A stretch of DNA of 64,000 nt from Owenia fusiformis. Its lineage: Eukaryota; Annelida; Polychaeta; Sabellida; Oweniidae. Shown here one piece after another: positions 33,201 through 42,450 of the stretch. The notes under the pieces are model-generated. The model was not told the DNA's origin and made no database searches. It worked only from the letters and a program-made list of their open reading frames with translations. Position numbers and translations under genes: made by a program. The DNA is taken from NCBI GenBank assembly GCA_903813345.2, contig CAIIXF020000007.1:36300538-36364537 (forward strand). The letters run 5' to 3'. Positions within the stretch are counted from its first letter, which is position 1. Each line of letters begins with the position of its first letter.

Positions 33201-35803
33201 TTCAATTCATTGATTCATCCCAGTGTTGTAGTCTATGAATGTAAAATATGAATGTTAGATGACAAAATTGGGATTGAGAAAAAAGTGTTCACATGGGGAT
33301 GTGTTTGTATTAGAGGGGTGTTCATATATATAGGATTTACTGAAAATCAGACTTCACTAATTCTCTACCCAAAAGATCCACCGAATAAACATTGCTTATT
33401 TCAAGGGTACACTAGAATCTGCCTTATCTGTACACCACTTGGACCATTCAAAGGTCTTTAGATTGACAGGTGTTCACATTTCACTATTTTTAAAGATTAG
33501 AATATTGAACCAAAAAGTGTTCATATGAGAGTTGTTCAGATTAGTGAGGTGTTCAGATATACAGGTTTTATACTATATATTTAAGTTAACATAAACTATG
33601 TGCATTTTTACTTCAGCTTACATATGCCATCACAATGCATTTCTTGTCTATGAGTCGCTGTCTGAGAGAACACTTAACACTTGGAACAAAGTGACACATC
33701 TTAGCTGTTTATACTCTGCCTTATGTTTGATTCTAACAGGAATCTGTGGTTATTCAACATTCAAAGGATATACACAAGGTAATAAACAAATGGGTCATAC
33801 TCAGTAAGGAAGTTTTCGAGAATAGTAACTTTTAGAAACAGATATTTTTCTAAAATTGCAATAATTACTTCAAGGTAAACAATGATGAAATAACACACTT
33901 TGAAAATATATTTATTCTTGCAAGTTTTATAGTTCCCTGAAATATATGATTGAGAGGTCTATTCTATTCTGTTTAGTACTTTTTCAGCATTCAACTTCAT
34001 TTTAGATCATCATTTTTTGCATTTTAGGTGATTTACTTGAGAACTATTGCTACAAAGATGACTTCGCAAATGTTTTCCGTGTTGTCTTCACAGTTATAGT
34101 TGCCTTGACATATCCAATAGAATGCTTTGTCACAAGAGAGGTGAGTTTATCCCACATTTATAGTTGCCTTGACATATCCAATACAATGCTTTGTCACAAG
34201 AGAGATGAGTTTATCCCACAGTTATAGTTGCCTTGACTTATCCGATAGAATGCTTTGTCTAGAGAGAGGTGAGTTTATCCCATAGTTATATTTGCCTTGA
34301 CATATCCAATAGAATGCTTTGTCACAAGAGAGGTGAGTTTATCCCACATTTATAGTTGCCTTGACTTATCCAATACAATGCTTTGTCACAAGAGAGGTGA
34401 GTTTATCCCACATTTATAGTTGCATTAACTTATCCAATACAATGCTTTGGCACAAGAGAGGTGAGTTTATCCCACATTTATAGTTGCCTTGACGTACCCA
34501 ATACAGTGCTTTGGCACAACATTGACTCTACATTCAAAAACGCATAGCATCCAATTAAGCAAACATATATAGTCATACAGTAGTCAATTTTTTTTTTGAT
34601 TCAATTAATTCTCACTGTTGTTTCATTGTTTCAGGTGATTGAAAATGTCTTCTTTTCTAAGTACAAGGAGTCTACAATACGACATGCTATTTTGACAATA
34701 GTACTAGTTGGAGTTGCATTCGCTGCTGCTACAATAACAGACTGTTTACATATAGTGCTCTCTATAAATGTAAGTAATGGATTCTCAGAATGTAAACATA
34801 TTGGATAGAACAAATAAAAAATGGATAGATACCAAGTACACACCTGAAAACAAACAAAATGTGTTGATGGAAATCACCTGATTTTTTGAGAAAAGAAGCA
34901 AATGTAACAGATTTATTTTTGTCATGAGAAAGTTTACAGATCAAAATTGCAAATTGGATTTTCTTGCTATAAACAACTTCTCTCTCATCACATTTTGTTC
35001 TTTTTAACTAGAAAATAAACTCAGATATTCCAAACAATGATTTAGCATACTAATAAACAGTGTCCAACAACCTCCCTCTTTTCAGGAACCACATTTCTAC
35101 AAAAACACATATTTTGTTTTTCTAAATTTTTTATTCTCAAAATTTGAAATTAGATACATGGTTAACACTTTTCTTTAAAAAGTGTGTCAGCGTGAAAAAA
35201 GTTTGTACTCTGAGTCAAATAGAAAAAAATCAATGTATAAAATCTTTTACTCAGTCTAAAGAGAATAAAACCAGTTATGCTTCACAAGATGTACATATAT
35301 GTTAGTTTATAATTCAGTTTTTTTATATTTTGATAACATAAAATAAAATTCTTGTGTAAACAATTTTTGTGTCTCATGGTCATAAAATCGTATGTTTGGA
35401 GTAAATTGATTTTCAAATATGTCCACAGAAAACCTGTAAGGTAATGAGTATTTAAGGGTAATGTTGAACAAAAATATATTCAAAATTAAATTTGATTTTA
35501 ATTTTTCAGGGATCTATATCTGCCGTGCCTTTGATTTTTATCTTTCCTGCACTGTTTTACATGAAAGTCCGTGAAGAAAAGCTACTCCATTGGAAGAACA
35601 TCCTCCCCCTGTTTCTCATATTACTTGGAATATTTCTGTCTATTGGTGGAATCTTCTTCAGTATACAGTCAATATTATCAGGAGACACATGCAGCCATGG
35701 GGAGGAACTCTGGTATTGTAAAGAGCCTATTATTGGCAATATCACAAGCAGTATGCCTAGCATTACAACATTAGCAAGTACTAGTACTACAAGGATACCA
35801 TAG
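21243..35803 (+). CDS. SLC38A11: SLC38A11-like sodium-coupled neutral amino-acid transporter, complete, 503 codons
   Basis: SLC38 proteins are 11-helix membrane transporters that move neutral amino acids, usually with sodium. Coding exons: 21243-21347, 24036-24201, 24705-24779, 25092-25150, 25630-25705 (5a) or 27629-27704 (5b), 29517-29582, 31601-31710, 31916-31995, 32473-32543, 33617-33778, 34028-34140, 34635-34769 and 35510-35803. All introns are GT..AG and phases close to one 503-residue ORF with either exon 5. Matches to vertebrate SLC38A11 in order: FNIINSIIGSGLIGIPY (helix 1, with the substrate/ion-site N residues at about 79 and 82), VAYNVIIGDTITK, RHFIVFLATLFVTLPLSLY, YICHHNAFLVYESL, GYSTFKGYTQGDLLENYC, LTYPIECFVTREVI, and a C-terminal C-x-HGEELWYC. 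The N-terminal cytosolic tail is about 75 residues. The exon 7 donor (AAG|GTCAGC) is weaker than the others. Several exon edges lie in tandem repeats, described separately. A 5' UTR exon further upstream cannot be excluded. Confidence 0.93.
21946..23991. mobile_element. 2.05-kb inverted-repeat element in SLC38A11 intron 1, interrupted by a nested element
   Basis: Ends CAGAGCTGTCAAGTGTCC (left) and GGGGTTGACAGTACTG (right) are inverted. Both flanks carry GATGAG (21940-21945 and 23992-23997). Sub-terminal regions are made of repeated TCCCGCGAATTT / TCCCGCAAAA units. The right end is 45 bp before exon 2. Element 22361-23246 is inserted inside. Confidence 0.8.
22361..23246. mobile_element. Fold-back element with about 330-bp arms and 8-bp target duplication
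   Basis: Starts AAGGGTTTGTATAAAAAACC and ends in its complement. Inverted identity continues for about 330 bp on each side (for example CAGCATGGAGGATTTACTAC, GAAGCTTCTAGCTCAATTTT), including poly-G/GCGATCGCACC. TATCTAGA flanks both ends (22353-22360, 23247-23254), fitting hAT-type insertion. No ORF. Confidence 0.9.
24344..24548. mobile_element. CAGGCCTGTAGCCAGG MITE, copy 1
   Basis: Perfect-ended inverted repeat: CAGGCCTGTAGCCAGG left, CCTGGCTACTGGCCTG right. The interior includes AAAAACTGCATGATTTTGAA and G-runs. In SLC38A11 intron 2. Other copies: 29624, 44762, 63788. Confidence 0.85.
25630..25705 (+). CDS. SLC38A11: SLC38A11 alternative exon 5a
   Basis: Acceptor TTTTAG|GGG and donor TTTG|GTAAAT bound a 76-nt exon (25 codons plus 1 nt) encoding GLARASFGKIGFGVITLLQF and TTPIF. 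This corresponds to the third transmembrane region of SLC38A11. The last base G joins exon 6 CA to give alanine. It competes with exon 5b (27629-27704), which has the same length and phase. Confidence 0.85.
26872..27628. repeat. 17-copy, 46-bp minisatellite duplicating the exon 5b splice acceptor
   Basis: The unit is built on TATTCACCCTAATTGCAGGG plus TTTATTCTGAACATAAACT. The 17th copy ends in the real acceptor AATTGCAG|GGTTTAGCA of exon 5b. Fifteen of the 16 upstream-and-final acceptor-like cores keep CAG apart from two copies that read GCGGGG (about 27345 and 27437). Confidence 0.95.
27629..27704 (+). CDS. SLC38A11: SLC38A11 alternative exon 5b
   Basis: Acceptor AATTGCAG|GGT and donor TTCT|GTGAGT bound a 76-nt exon encoding GLAKETFGNIGYGVVSATQF and SQPFF, homologous residue by residue to exon 5a (12 of 25 positions identical). 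The last base T joins exon 6 CA to give serine instead of alanine. Its acceptor is the last copy of a 46-bp minisatellite. Confidence 0.85.
29399..29521. repeat. 3-copy, 41-bp repeat duplicating the exon 6 acceptor
   Basis: CCCCCTGTACTCTATTTCTA plus TTTGATTGACTCTCAGCAGTG at 29399, 29440 and 29481. The third copy has mutated to TTGTCTTTTAG|CAATG, the real acceptor of exon 6. Confidence 0.93.
29624..29792. mobile_element. CAGGCCTG MITE, copy 2
   Basis: CAGGCCTGTAACCAGCG left, AATCCTGGCCTG right; interior AAATCATGCAGTTTTTCATC. In SLC38A11 intron 6, 40 bp after the exon. Confidence 0.8.
30440..30745. repeat. AGAGATATCCTCTC minisatellite
   Basis: About 18 imperfect units of AGAGATATCCTCTCTGAA, internally palindromic. 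In SLC38A11 intron 6. Confidence 0.85.
30861..31254. mobile_element. MITE with perfect 26-bp inverted termini
   Basis: AAAGGACGATTCTCGGTTTG plus GAGAAC at the left is perfectly inverted at 31229-31254. The interior is a tandem pair of about 190-bp units (GAGCATTATCCCTGCTTCGG / GAGCGTTATCCCTACTTCAG). No clear target duplication. Confidence 0.85.
31430..31565. repeat. Dispersed GTGTTCACT element, copy 3
   Basis: GTAGGTGTTCACTACAGA, AGAGAGGTGTTCACTAAGAC and GGTTTTACTGTACA match the copy at 62680. Ends 35 bp before SLC38A11 exon 7. Confidence 0.6.
31755..31893. repeat. GTGGTGACATATTG family, copy 1
   Basis: ATGTCACCACAATAAGTGGTGACA ... AGGTGGTGACATTTTGCATG. Further copies at 38630-38745 and, with an insertion, 39885-40375. 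In SLC38A11 intron 7. Confidence 0.7.
32185..32400. repeat. Dispersed repeat shared with 52010-52215
   Basis: GGTATTCCTTAAATTAATTA, GTGATTTCTAAAATTGCTCA and ATAGATGTCATGCGAGTATG match 52060-52200 in the same order. Confidence 0.65.
33240..33575. repeat. Dispersed GTGTTCAGAT element, copy 4 (two partial copies)
   Basis: GTGTTCACATGGGGATGTGT at 33288 and AGTGAGGTGTTCAGATATAC at 33542, with CCAAAAAGTGTTCATATGAG between. In SLC38A11 intron 9, ending 40 bp before exon 10. Confidence 0.6.
34099..34520. repeat. 7-copy, about 64-bp repeat duplicating the end of exon 11 and its donor
   Basis: TTATAGTTGCCTTGACATAT..CAATAGAATGCTTTGTCACA..AGAGAG|GTGAGTTTATCCCACA. Copy 1 is the true exon 11 end (34099-34140). 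Six further copies follow at about 34162, 34222, 34285, 34350, 34414 and 34477; four keep GAGAGGTGAGT exactly and one reads GAGAGATGAGT. Confidence 0.95.
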
Positions 35804-36286
35804 TCCTTTAAGTCATGGGGAGGAACTCTGGTATTGTAAAGAGCCTAGCATTGGCAATATCACAAGCAGTATGCCTAGCATTACAACATTAGCAAGTACT
35901 AGTACTACAAGGATACCATAGTCCTTTAAGTCATGGGGAGGAACTCTGGTATTGTAAAGAGCCTAGCATTGGCAATATTACAAGCAGTATGCCTAGCATT
36001 ACAACATTAGCAAGTACTAGTACTACAAGTATACCATAGTGCTCTCAAGTCATGGGGAGGAACTCTGGTATTGTAAAGAGCCTAGCATTGGCAATATCAC
36101 AAGCAGTATGCCTAGCATTACAACATTAGCAAGTACTAGTACTACAAGGATACCATAGTCCTTTAAGTCATGGGGAGGAACTCTGGTATTGTAAAGAGCC
36201 TAGCATTGGCAATATTACAAGCAGTATGCCTAGCATTACAACATTAGCAAGTACTAGTACTACAAGGATACCATAGTGCTCTCAAG
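35696..36286. repeat. 5-copy, 118-bp repeat of the SLC38A11 C-terminus, stop codon included
   Basis: CATGGGGAGGAACTCTGGTA ... ACAAGGATACCATAG begins at 35696, 35814, 35932, 36051 and 36169. Only the first copy is translated; the TAG at 35801-35803 ends the ORF. Copies 2-3 and 4-5 share variants, so a 237-bp dimer was duplicated. Confidence 0.95.
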
Positions 36287-36389
36287 TCATCATCTAGATA
36301 TGGAACCTGGCATATAACCAGAGTTAATTTATAACAAACATTCCATTACAGTGTGCTCATTATATAAATAATATAAATATTGTGGGCAT

Positions 36390-36640
36390 ATATAGTTGAA
36401 TCTCGAACCAATTACCCCATTACATTGGGACCATAATGTTCATAGTATAAGAATGGTGGACATAATATCAAAACTTGAATCTCAAACCCAGCTTTTCCTT
36501 TACATTGGGACTAGAATGCTCATAATAAAAACATGGTGGGTGGGTATGATATAGTTGAGTCTCAACACTACCTTAACATTGGGACCATAAGTGCTCGTCA
36601 AATGAACATTGGGACCATAAGTGCTGGTCATATGAATATG
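36390..36640. repeat. Degenerate CATTGGGACCATAATG repeats
   Basis: Four to five imperfect copies of ACATTGGGACCATAATGCTC about every 60-100 bp, in the SLC38A11 3' flank. Confidence 0.65.
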
Positions 36641-37855
36641 GTAGGCATGAAAGTTGTACCATAACTATATGGTGGGTCAGTTCACATGTTACAACTATAT
36701 CTTATTATACTATAACATCATATCCTAACTGCTATATTTTTCCATATTATTATATAGAAAAATTCCAATTATTAATTTAATTTAGATTAGATTTATTTTT
36801 TTAATCACTAATAAGTTATAACTACAGGGTGCGTCATGATGACCATACCCCCTTTACAATCCATGTAAGCCCATATAACACTATGATCTACAATTATTTT
36901 TAAGCTTCTGCATGTACAGACCATAATGACCCACAACTTTCCTTAATCTAGGCCTATACATCATTTTAAAGCTGATTCAATTCTGGAGTATGTGGCCCAA
37001 ATAGTGACATGACTCATGGATTAACATTTATTTTCACTCATTTTATTTTCACTTATTTTATTTTGACTCATTTGCTTGTTTTATGTCTTCTAGTCCAGTC
37101 CTGCAGAGCTTTTATTACAAAAGATGCATTACTAGATTCAGCATTTCCCTATATATCTTCATCTATATATCTCTATTTCTATACTATTTATCCCAGGCAA
37201 TGGGGGGATGAGGGAACTCTAGGAGGTTGTTTCAAGGGTATGGGGGTTGAAAGAACTCTAGGATGTTGTTTCAGAATATGGGAGGGGGGTTGAGGGAACT
37301 CTAGGATGTTGTTTCCGAAAATAAGGGGCTATGGGTTATTTATTGAAGCACCCTGTACTATATACTTTTATCCATAACAACTGATGTTAAGATGATGCTT
37401 GTAAAGGAAAATCAAAATGTTTTAAATTGTTGTTATATATATATTGTTATTTGGCATAAATTTGCAGTATTTAGAAATTGTTGATGGGATTTTAGAATCC
37501 ATTGTAGGTCTTTCTGTACATTGTGAATTGTACATATTGAATTTATGTGAATTTTGGAACTTTTTCAACATCTTATTCTTGATTAAATGTTTCAAAAACA
37601 TGTTTGCATAGTGAAGGAATGGGAAGGCAAGGTATGCATAAGATTATTATTATTCAGTGAATCTAATTTTTGGAATAACGTTTTGTTTGTCAAATTGTAC
37701 TGTAAATAAGGTCATGGTTATAATATGTACATGTACAAAACAATTCTCATGGAATTATTTGTTGAAATGTTATTATTTTGGCATGCAACTATTTGTAGAA
37801 ATCTCATTATTTACAATACAAATATGATAGACATCTCATTATCACACCGGAATAG
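36640..37855. other. Intergenic, no gene seen
   Basis: AT-rich; three short GGGAACTCTAGGATGTTGTTTC copies at 37209-37310 are the only structure noticed. Confidence 0.55.
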
Positions 37856-37857
37856 CC

Positions 37858-38350
37858 TGACAACGGTAAAGTCAGATACTGTTGTCACAAATGGCGGACA
37901 TAACCGTTGCTTCAACTGTTTAATCACTTGGTCCTCATTTCATGGGATTTTATCATTGCTAATTCTGTGCATGTATTATTAAGCTCTTGTGATGATGTTT
38001 CATATGAAATTCCAATTTTGATCAAATTGGGTCGTGAATCGCCACAATATAGTGTCTTCGATATCGTTAATGACATCGGAATCTGAATTCGAGTAATTTA
38101 GAAAGACAACGGCATATGGTAATTACAGTGTCCATTGTCCCGTATCTCATTTTGATGGTTAAATTAAAGACTTTATTTCGATGGTAGAACATTATTGACT
38201 GTACAATGAGTATTAAGACACTTTGATTGATTGTTGTTCTAAAGGGATTTAGTCTAGGTGTTCTCTTAAACATACAGTTCATGAAAATCTATTTGAAGCG
38301 ACGGTTATGTCCGCCATTTGTGACAACGGTATCTGACTTTACCAATGTCA
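37858..38350. mobile_element. MITE with about 58-bp inverted termini
   Basis: TGACAACGGTAAAGTCAGAT followed by GTTGTCACAAATGGCGGACA at the left; the inverse at 38295-38350. 493 bp, no ORF, no clear target duplication. Confidence 0.85.
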
Positions 38351-38629
38351 TACTTGGCATACAAATATTTGAAAAATCGTAATATTTTGTCATAGAAACA
38401 TTTATACAAAATCTATTCATGCTTGTGCATTAGTTAGATTTATTTCATCATTAGCTTACATGCAAGTACAACGAGATGCAAAGCAAGTATCCATGTATTT
38501 TAAAATTGCTGCTTTTGAGATCAATAAGTATTATAACAAACTACAATTGTTTTTTTCATTTGGAAGTGTGTTAAAACGTCTATTTTTGGTGAATGGAGTA
38601 GAATAGCCAGTTTTTCAGTATATAAATTT

Positions 38630-38745
38630 CTATGTCACCACCAAAAAGTGGTGACATATTGTTTATAGTCTCCATTTTTGTGATGGAGGTTGGCTGACTG
38701 CACTTGGTGTCTGTAACTTGTGGTGGTGACATTTTGCATGTAATG
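38630..38745. repeat. GTGGTGACATATTG family, copy 2
   Basis: ATGTCACCACCAAAAAGTGG ... GTGGTGGTGACATTTTGCATG, matching 31755. Confidence 0.7.
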
Positions 38746-38890
38746 CCTTGTTAATTTATTTATTTCATAATATACGTACATACAAATACAATGAATTGTG
38801 TAGTCCCAAAGATTGAGTAAAATGCAAAGTATGGTGGATTGCAGTTGCGAGTATCTGCCATTGCTTTCTCTCGGCATAATATGAGGTTAT

Positions 38891-39054
38891 ATAATGGTTG
38901 ATTCTGTATATCGTGTTTATACTCAATTGAGTATATGCATGGGCTTTCAAGAGCTGTTGAAAGCCCATTGTACAGTATATGATATATTCTCGAGTGACTG
39001 AGTGAATATATCATATACTCACGAGAGTATAACGATATACAGAATCAACCATTA
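38891..39054. repeat. Palindromic fold-back element
   Basis: ATAATGGTTGATTCTGTATA (left) is inverted at 39035-39054. A second hairpin, GGGCTTTCAAGAGCTGTTGA-AAGCCC, sits inside; GGGCTTTCAATTGAAAGCCC also occurs at 23309. Confidence 0.8.
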
Positions 39055-39069
39055 TTATATATGATCTTA

Positions 39070-39258
39070 TTATCCCACCCTAAATCTAAATTGAGCAGTT
39101 GTATATCAAGTCGAAGCGTTGTATACGCTGCCCAGGAGTTGTATACGCTGCCCAGGAGTTGTATATCTTTGTAAGAGTTGTATATGATGAGTGTTGGTTT
39201 TATATTGCAGTTATACAATGCTATTATACAATCATATAAAGCATGTAGGGTGGGATAA
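39070..39258. mobile_element. TTATCCCACCCTA MITE
   Basis: TTATCCCACCCTA left, TAGGGTGGGATAA right, 189 bp. The interior has four GAGTTGTATA units. Confidence 0.75.
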
Positions 39259-39595
39259 AATACAATATGTGCCATCAAAAAAGAATTCAAGTTGTAATAA
39301 ATATTGATATAATGTTGTTCTTTGAATATTTAGGACCACTAAAACACGGACTTGCAGAAAGTATGTGTGCATTTACCATAGTAGGGTCATGTAGAAAATA
39401 TATAAACATTAAAAGATAAATTATTTTGTATGCAAATATACATAAGGTGACACGTTGAGCTAGATTAGCAATAATTTAATAAATTCAGTACAAATATTTC
39501 AAATTCGGTTGTTATTATGTTTAGAATATTACACTTGGCCATATTCTAAGAATATACAAACTTTTGATTAAGCAATGAAAGTTGTTGCTTTTAAA

Positions 39596-39785
39596 TACAC
39601 CCCCCTCCATAAGTTTGGCAAAAAGAAGCCCCAGCTTATTCTTGTTTGGCATTTAAACAGAATTCATCGAATTTGTCAAATATTTCAATTTTCTTATTGA
39701 AGAACGAAATTAAGATTCAAACCGATGTGTTCATATGCTTTCCAATATAAATATCCCGGTTGCCATATTTATGAAGAGGAGTGTA
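39596..39785. mobile_element. TACACYCCYCTCCATAAGTT MITE
   Basis: TACACCCCCCTCCATAAGTT left; CATATTTATGAAGAGGAGTGTA right (inverted). A related left end is at 50269. Confidence 0.7.
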
Positions 39786-39884
39786 GCTTGTAATGAAAAG
39801 TCGTCTGCTTAACTGATACTTAAAATCTTTATTGTGAAATATTACATAGTTCTCAATGTAATGAAGTCACAATTTATGACACAA

Positions 39885-40375
39885 TTTTTATGCTACCACA
39901 CAAAAAGTGGTGACATATTGATAATGGCTCCATTAATTTTAGCTGAGACTAACATAAAATATGTTTCATGTTAGTCTCAGATTTTAGTGATGGCGGTTGG
40001 TGGGTGGCGGTTGGTGGCCATGGTTAACTCACAATTTGTAATTAACAGATACTGTTTAGACTCATAGTGTCTTCAATATTTTTTAAAATCATCTACAAGC
40101 TTTCATTCTCAAGGTCAAAAAGGTCAAAAGGTATTTTTCAACTTGCTTCAAACTGACCATTTTTTTTCAAAATCATCTACAAGTTCTCAGAAATTCAAAT
40201 CTGATTTCACTTTTAGCTTTCAGATTTCACCTTCAATGACCTTCTCAAGATCAACAAGGTATTTTTCATTTTGCTTCAAATTGACCATTTTTTCAAAATC
40301 ATCTACAAGTTCTCAGAAGTTCATGTCTGAGCAACTAGGTGGTGACATTTTGTCAAGTAAAAGCCTTTGTATATC
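39885..40375. repeat. GTGGTGACATATTG family copy 3, split by satellite-related sequence
   Basis: Starts CACACAAAAAGTGGTGACAT and ends TAGGTGGTGACATTTTGTCA. Between them, 40080-40320 holds two copies of TTTTTCAACTTGCTTCAAAC / TTTCAAAATCATCTACAAGT, the reverse complement of the RAB3GAP1 intron satellite. Confidence 0.65.
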
Positions 40376-40429
40376 TTAATATCACTGCAGATTAATTAAG
40401 ATTGTTTTTTAAATCATCAAATTTTCAGA

Positions 40430-42450
40430 AATGTGTCTGTTTGATTTTCTTTAAATCAATATATTAAACTATCAGAATCTACAATATTAGAAAATTCCAT
40501 AGTAGATTTTTTTAGAAAAGGATACTTAACACCACCATGGTCACATGATCAGTTGTGTGGAGGTAAGCTCCCAGTTGAAATAAAAGCACTGTCCTCCTTT
40601 GGTTTCTGTGAAAAGTAGCTAATACCCTCATGTATTGGTCAGTTTGTGTGTCACACGACTAATCCATACCATATGCTTCATTCAACATATTTTATGCTAT
40701 TGAGCTGCATATATAAACAGTACTTTGCAACTAAGGTCATACAGTATACTTACCCCTTGCAAATTGTAATTTATTGAATTCACAGTAAACCCATCAATTT
40801 TTAAGAAAACAAAGAATATTGTTCTCATGGATCTATTATTTATGTTAGACTAACTATGAAAATATAAATATGAAATAATATGTTAGCTTGAAGTCATATA
40901 TAAGATGAAAATATATGTTCATGCATTTGCATTTTTCCAAAGGGAATATTCCCATGTAAGTAAATACAGGTGCAATATATAATTTATATGTATATCTATG
41001 TCATCTGTCTATACATGCGCGTATAGCCTAGTGTTACATGTGAACAAGATGGTTCTGGAAAGAAATGAACGTGGAAGATTTGCTAAAAAGCCACATACAC
41101 CACAAAAGCAAGCCCAATTTGAAAGTAAGTTCATTATTCTCAAGGGTACACTTCAAGTGAAAGCTACATTGCTACAGGGTGGCCTATCATTCTGAGACAA
41201 ATGTATTATCCAACGATTGTGATTTTCGGAGCTAAAATATGATATCTTGAGCAGATGGAAATACATTCCCATGAGATATGTATATATAGTCAAAACTGAT
41301 AACTATTTATTGAGTGTAATGAAATGTATCCTTCGCTAACTGCTTTTGTTTGAGATAATTATCATGAAATATTTTTAAATTAATTTTTATGTGTGTCATT
41401 GATCCTAATCCACCCTGTAGTCTGGTGTTTGTAGAGCATTGCACCTCGTACAACTTATTCTCACAAATTTCAAACCTCATTTACTAATTAATTTTTTGTG
41501 TGAATATGAAGAGTCCAAGCATTGCTTTTTTATGTTTATTGTATAGCTACATTTAGCCTTGATATCCATGATTTTTTAAAACAAAATCTCACCGTTAGAT
41601 TTCGAGCTATTCATGTTTACTCATTTTTCTAATTGGAAAACAATGCAAATCTCATTTTTTCAAAAGAAAAAATTGAAATTCTAAGACGGTGAAAAATCAT
41701 TAAAAAATACACAGATTGAGAATCCGGCAAGCATTTTCCCTTATTCCTCTCCGTTAAGAAGTTTTGTAAGGTGGTGGATCCCTTTAAGTAAAGGCATATT
41801 GATATCGGTTTATAATGGCAGCCAATATGCGGATTTTCCAAAATTCAAACGCCAATATCTTTTGAACTAGGTAAAAGAAAAAATTTAACCCTTCTGATTA
41901 TAAAGATAATCATGTTTTTGGAACATACTTGGAATATGGGCTTTATTGCTCTAGAAATGTTATGCAGGGGGTATTTTGAAGATTTATAAATTAACATGGA
42001 GCTCAACGTAAATGTAAAAATCTTTGAGGCATGCTATTATGAAACCGGGGCCACTTTTCAACACCACTTCATTAGATATCAAAACTATATGTATTATATA
42101 GCAAGTGCAATTTAACAGCTAAATGGCCCAACTATTTGCCATTATCGATTGATATAAGGCAGTGCACAAATTGTAGTTGCATTTATGGAAAATATATACA
42201 TATTGAAAATGCTGTAGCACATTCAATGTTTTCATTTTACGATAGGCCCAGGATCATTGGATACAGTCCTTGTTGCTCCTTTGAATTCATTCTGTCATTC
42301 AAGCTTTAAATAAACTCCTAGATTCAAAGTCTTTCTCAGTGATAATGATAAACAACCTCTCAATTTTTAAATTACAATTGAAGGTAGTTTCACAAAAATG
42401 AAGTCATTTATCACTATAATATGTTCCCATTCCCTTAGCTCTAATTCGAG
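40430..42450. other. Intergenic apart from the possible exon at 41049
   Basis: Holds fragments of a dispersed repeat (40440-40530 and 41770-41880) that is contiguous at 48880-49045. Otherwise featureless. Confidence 0.5.
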
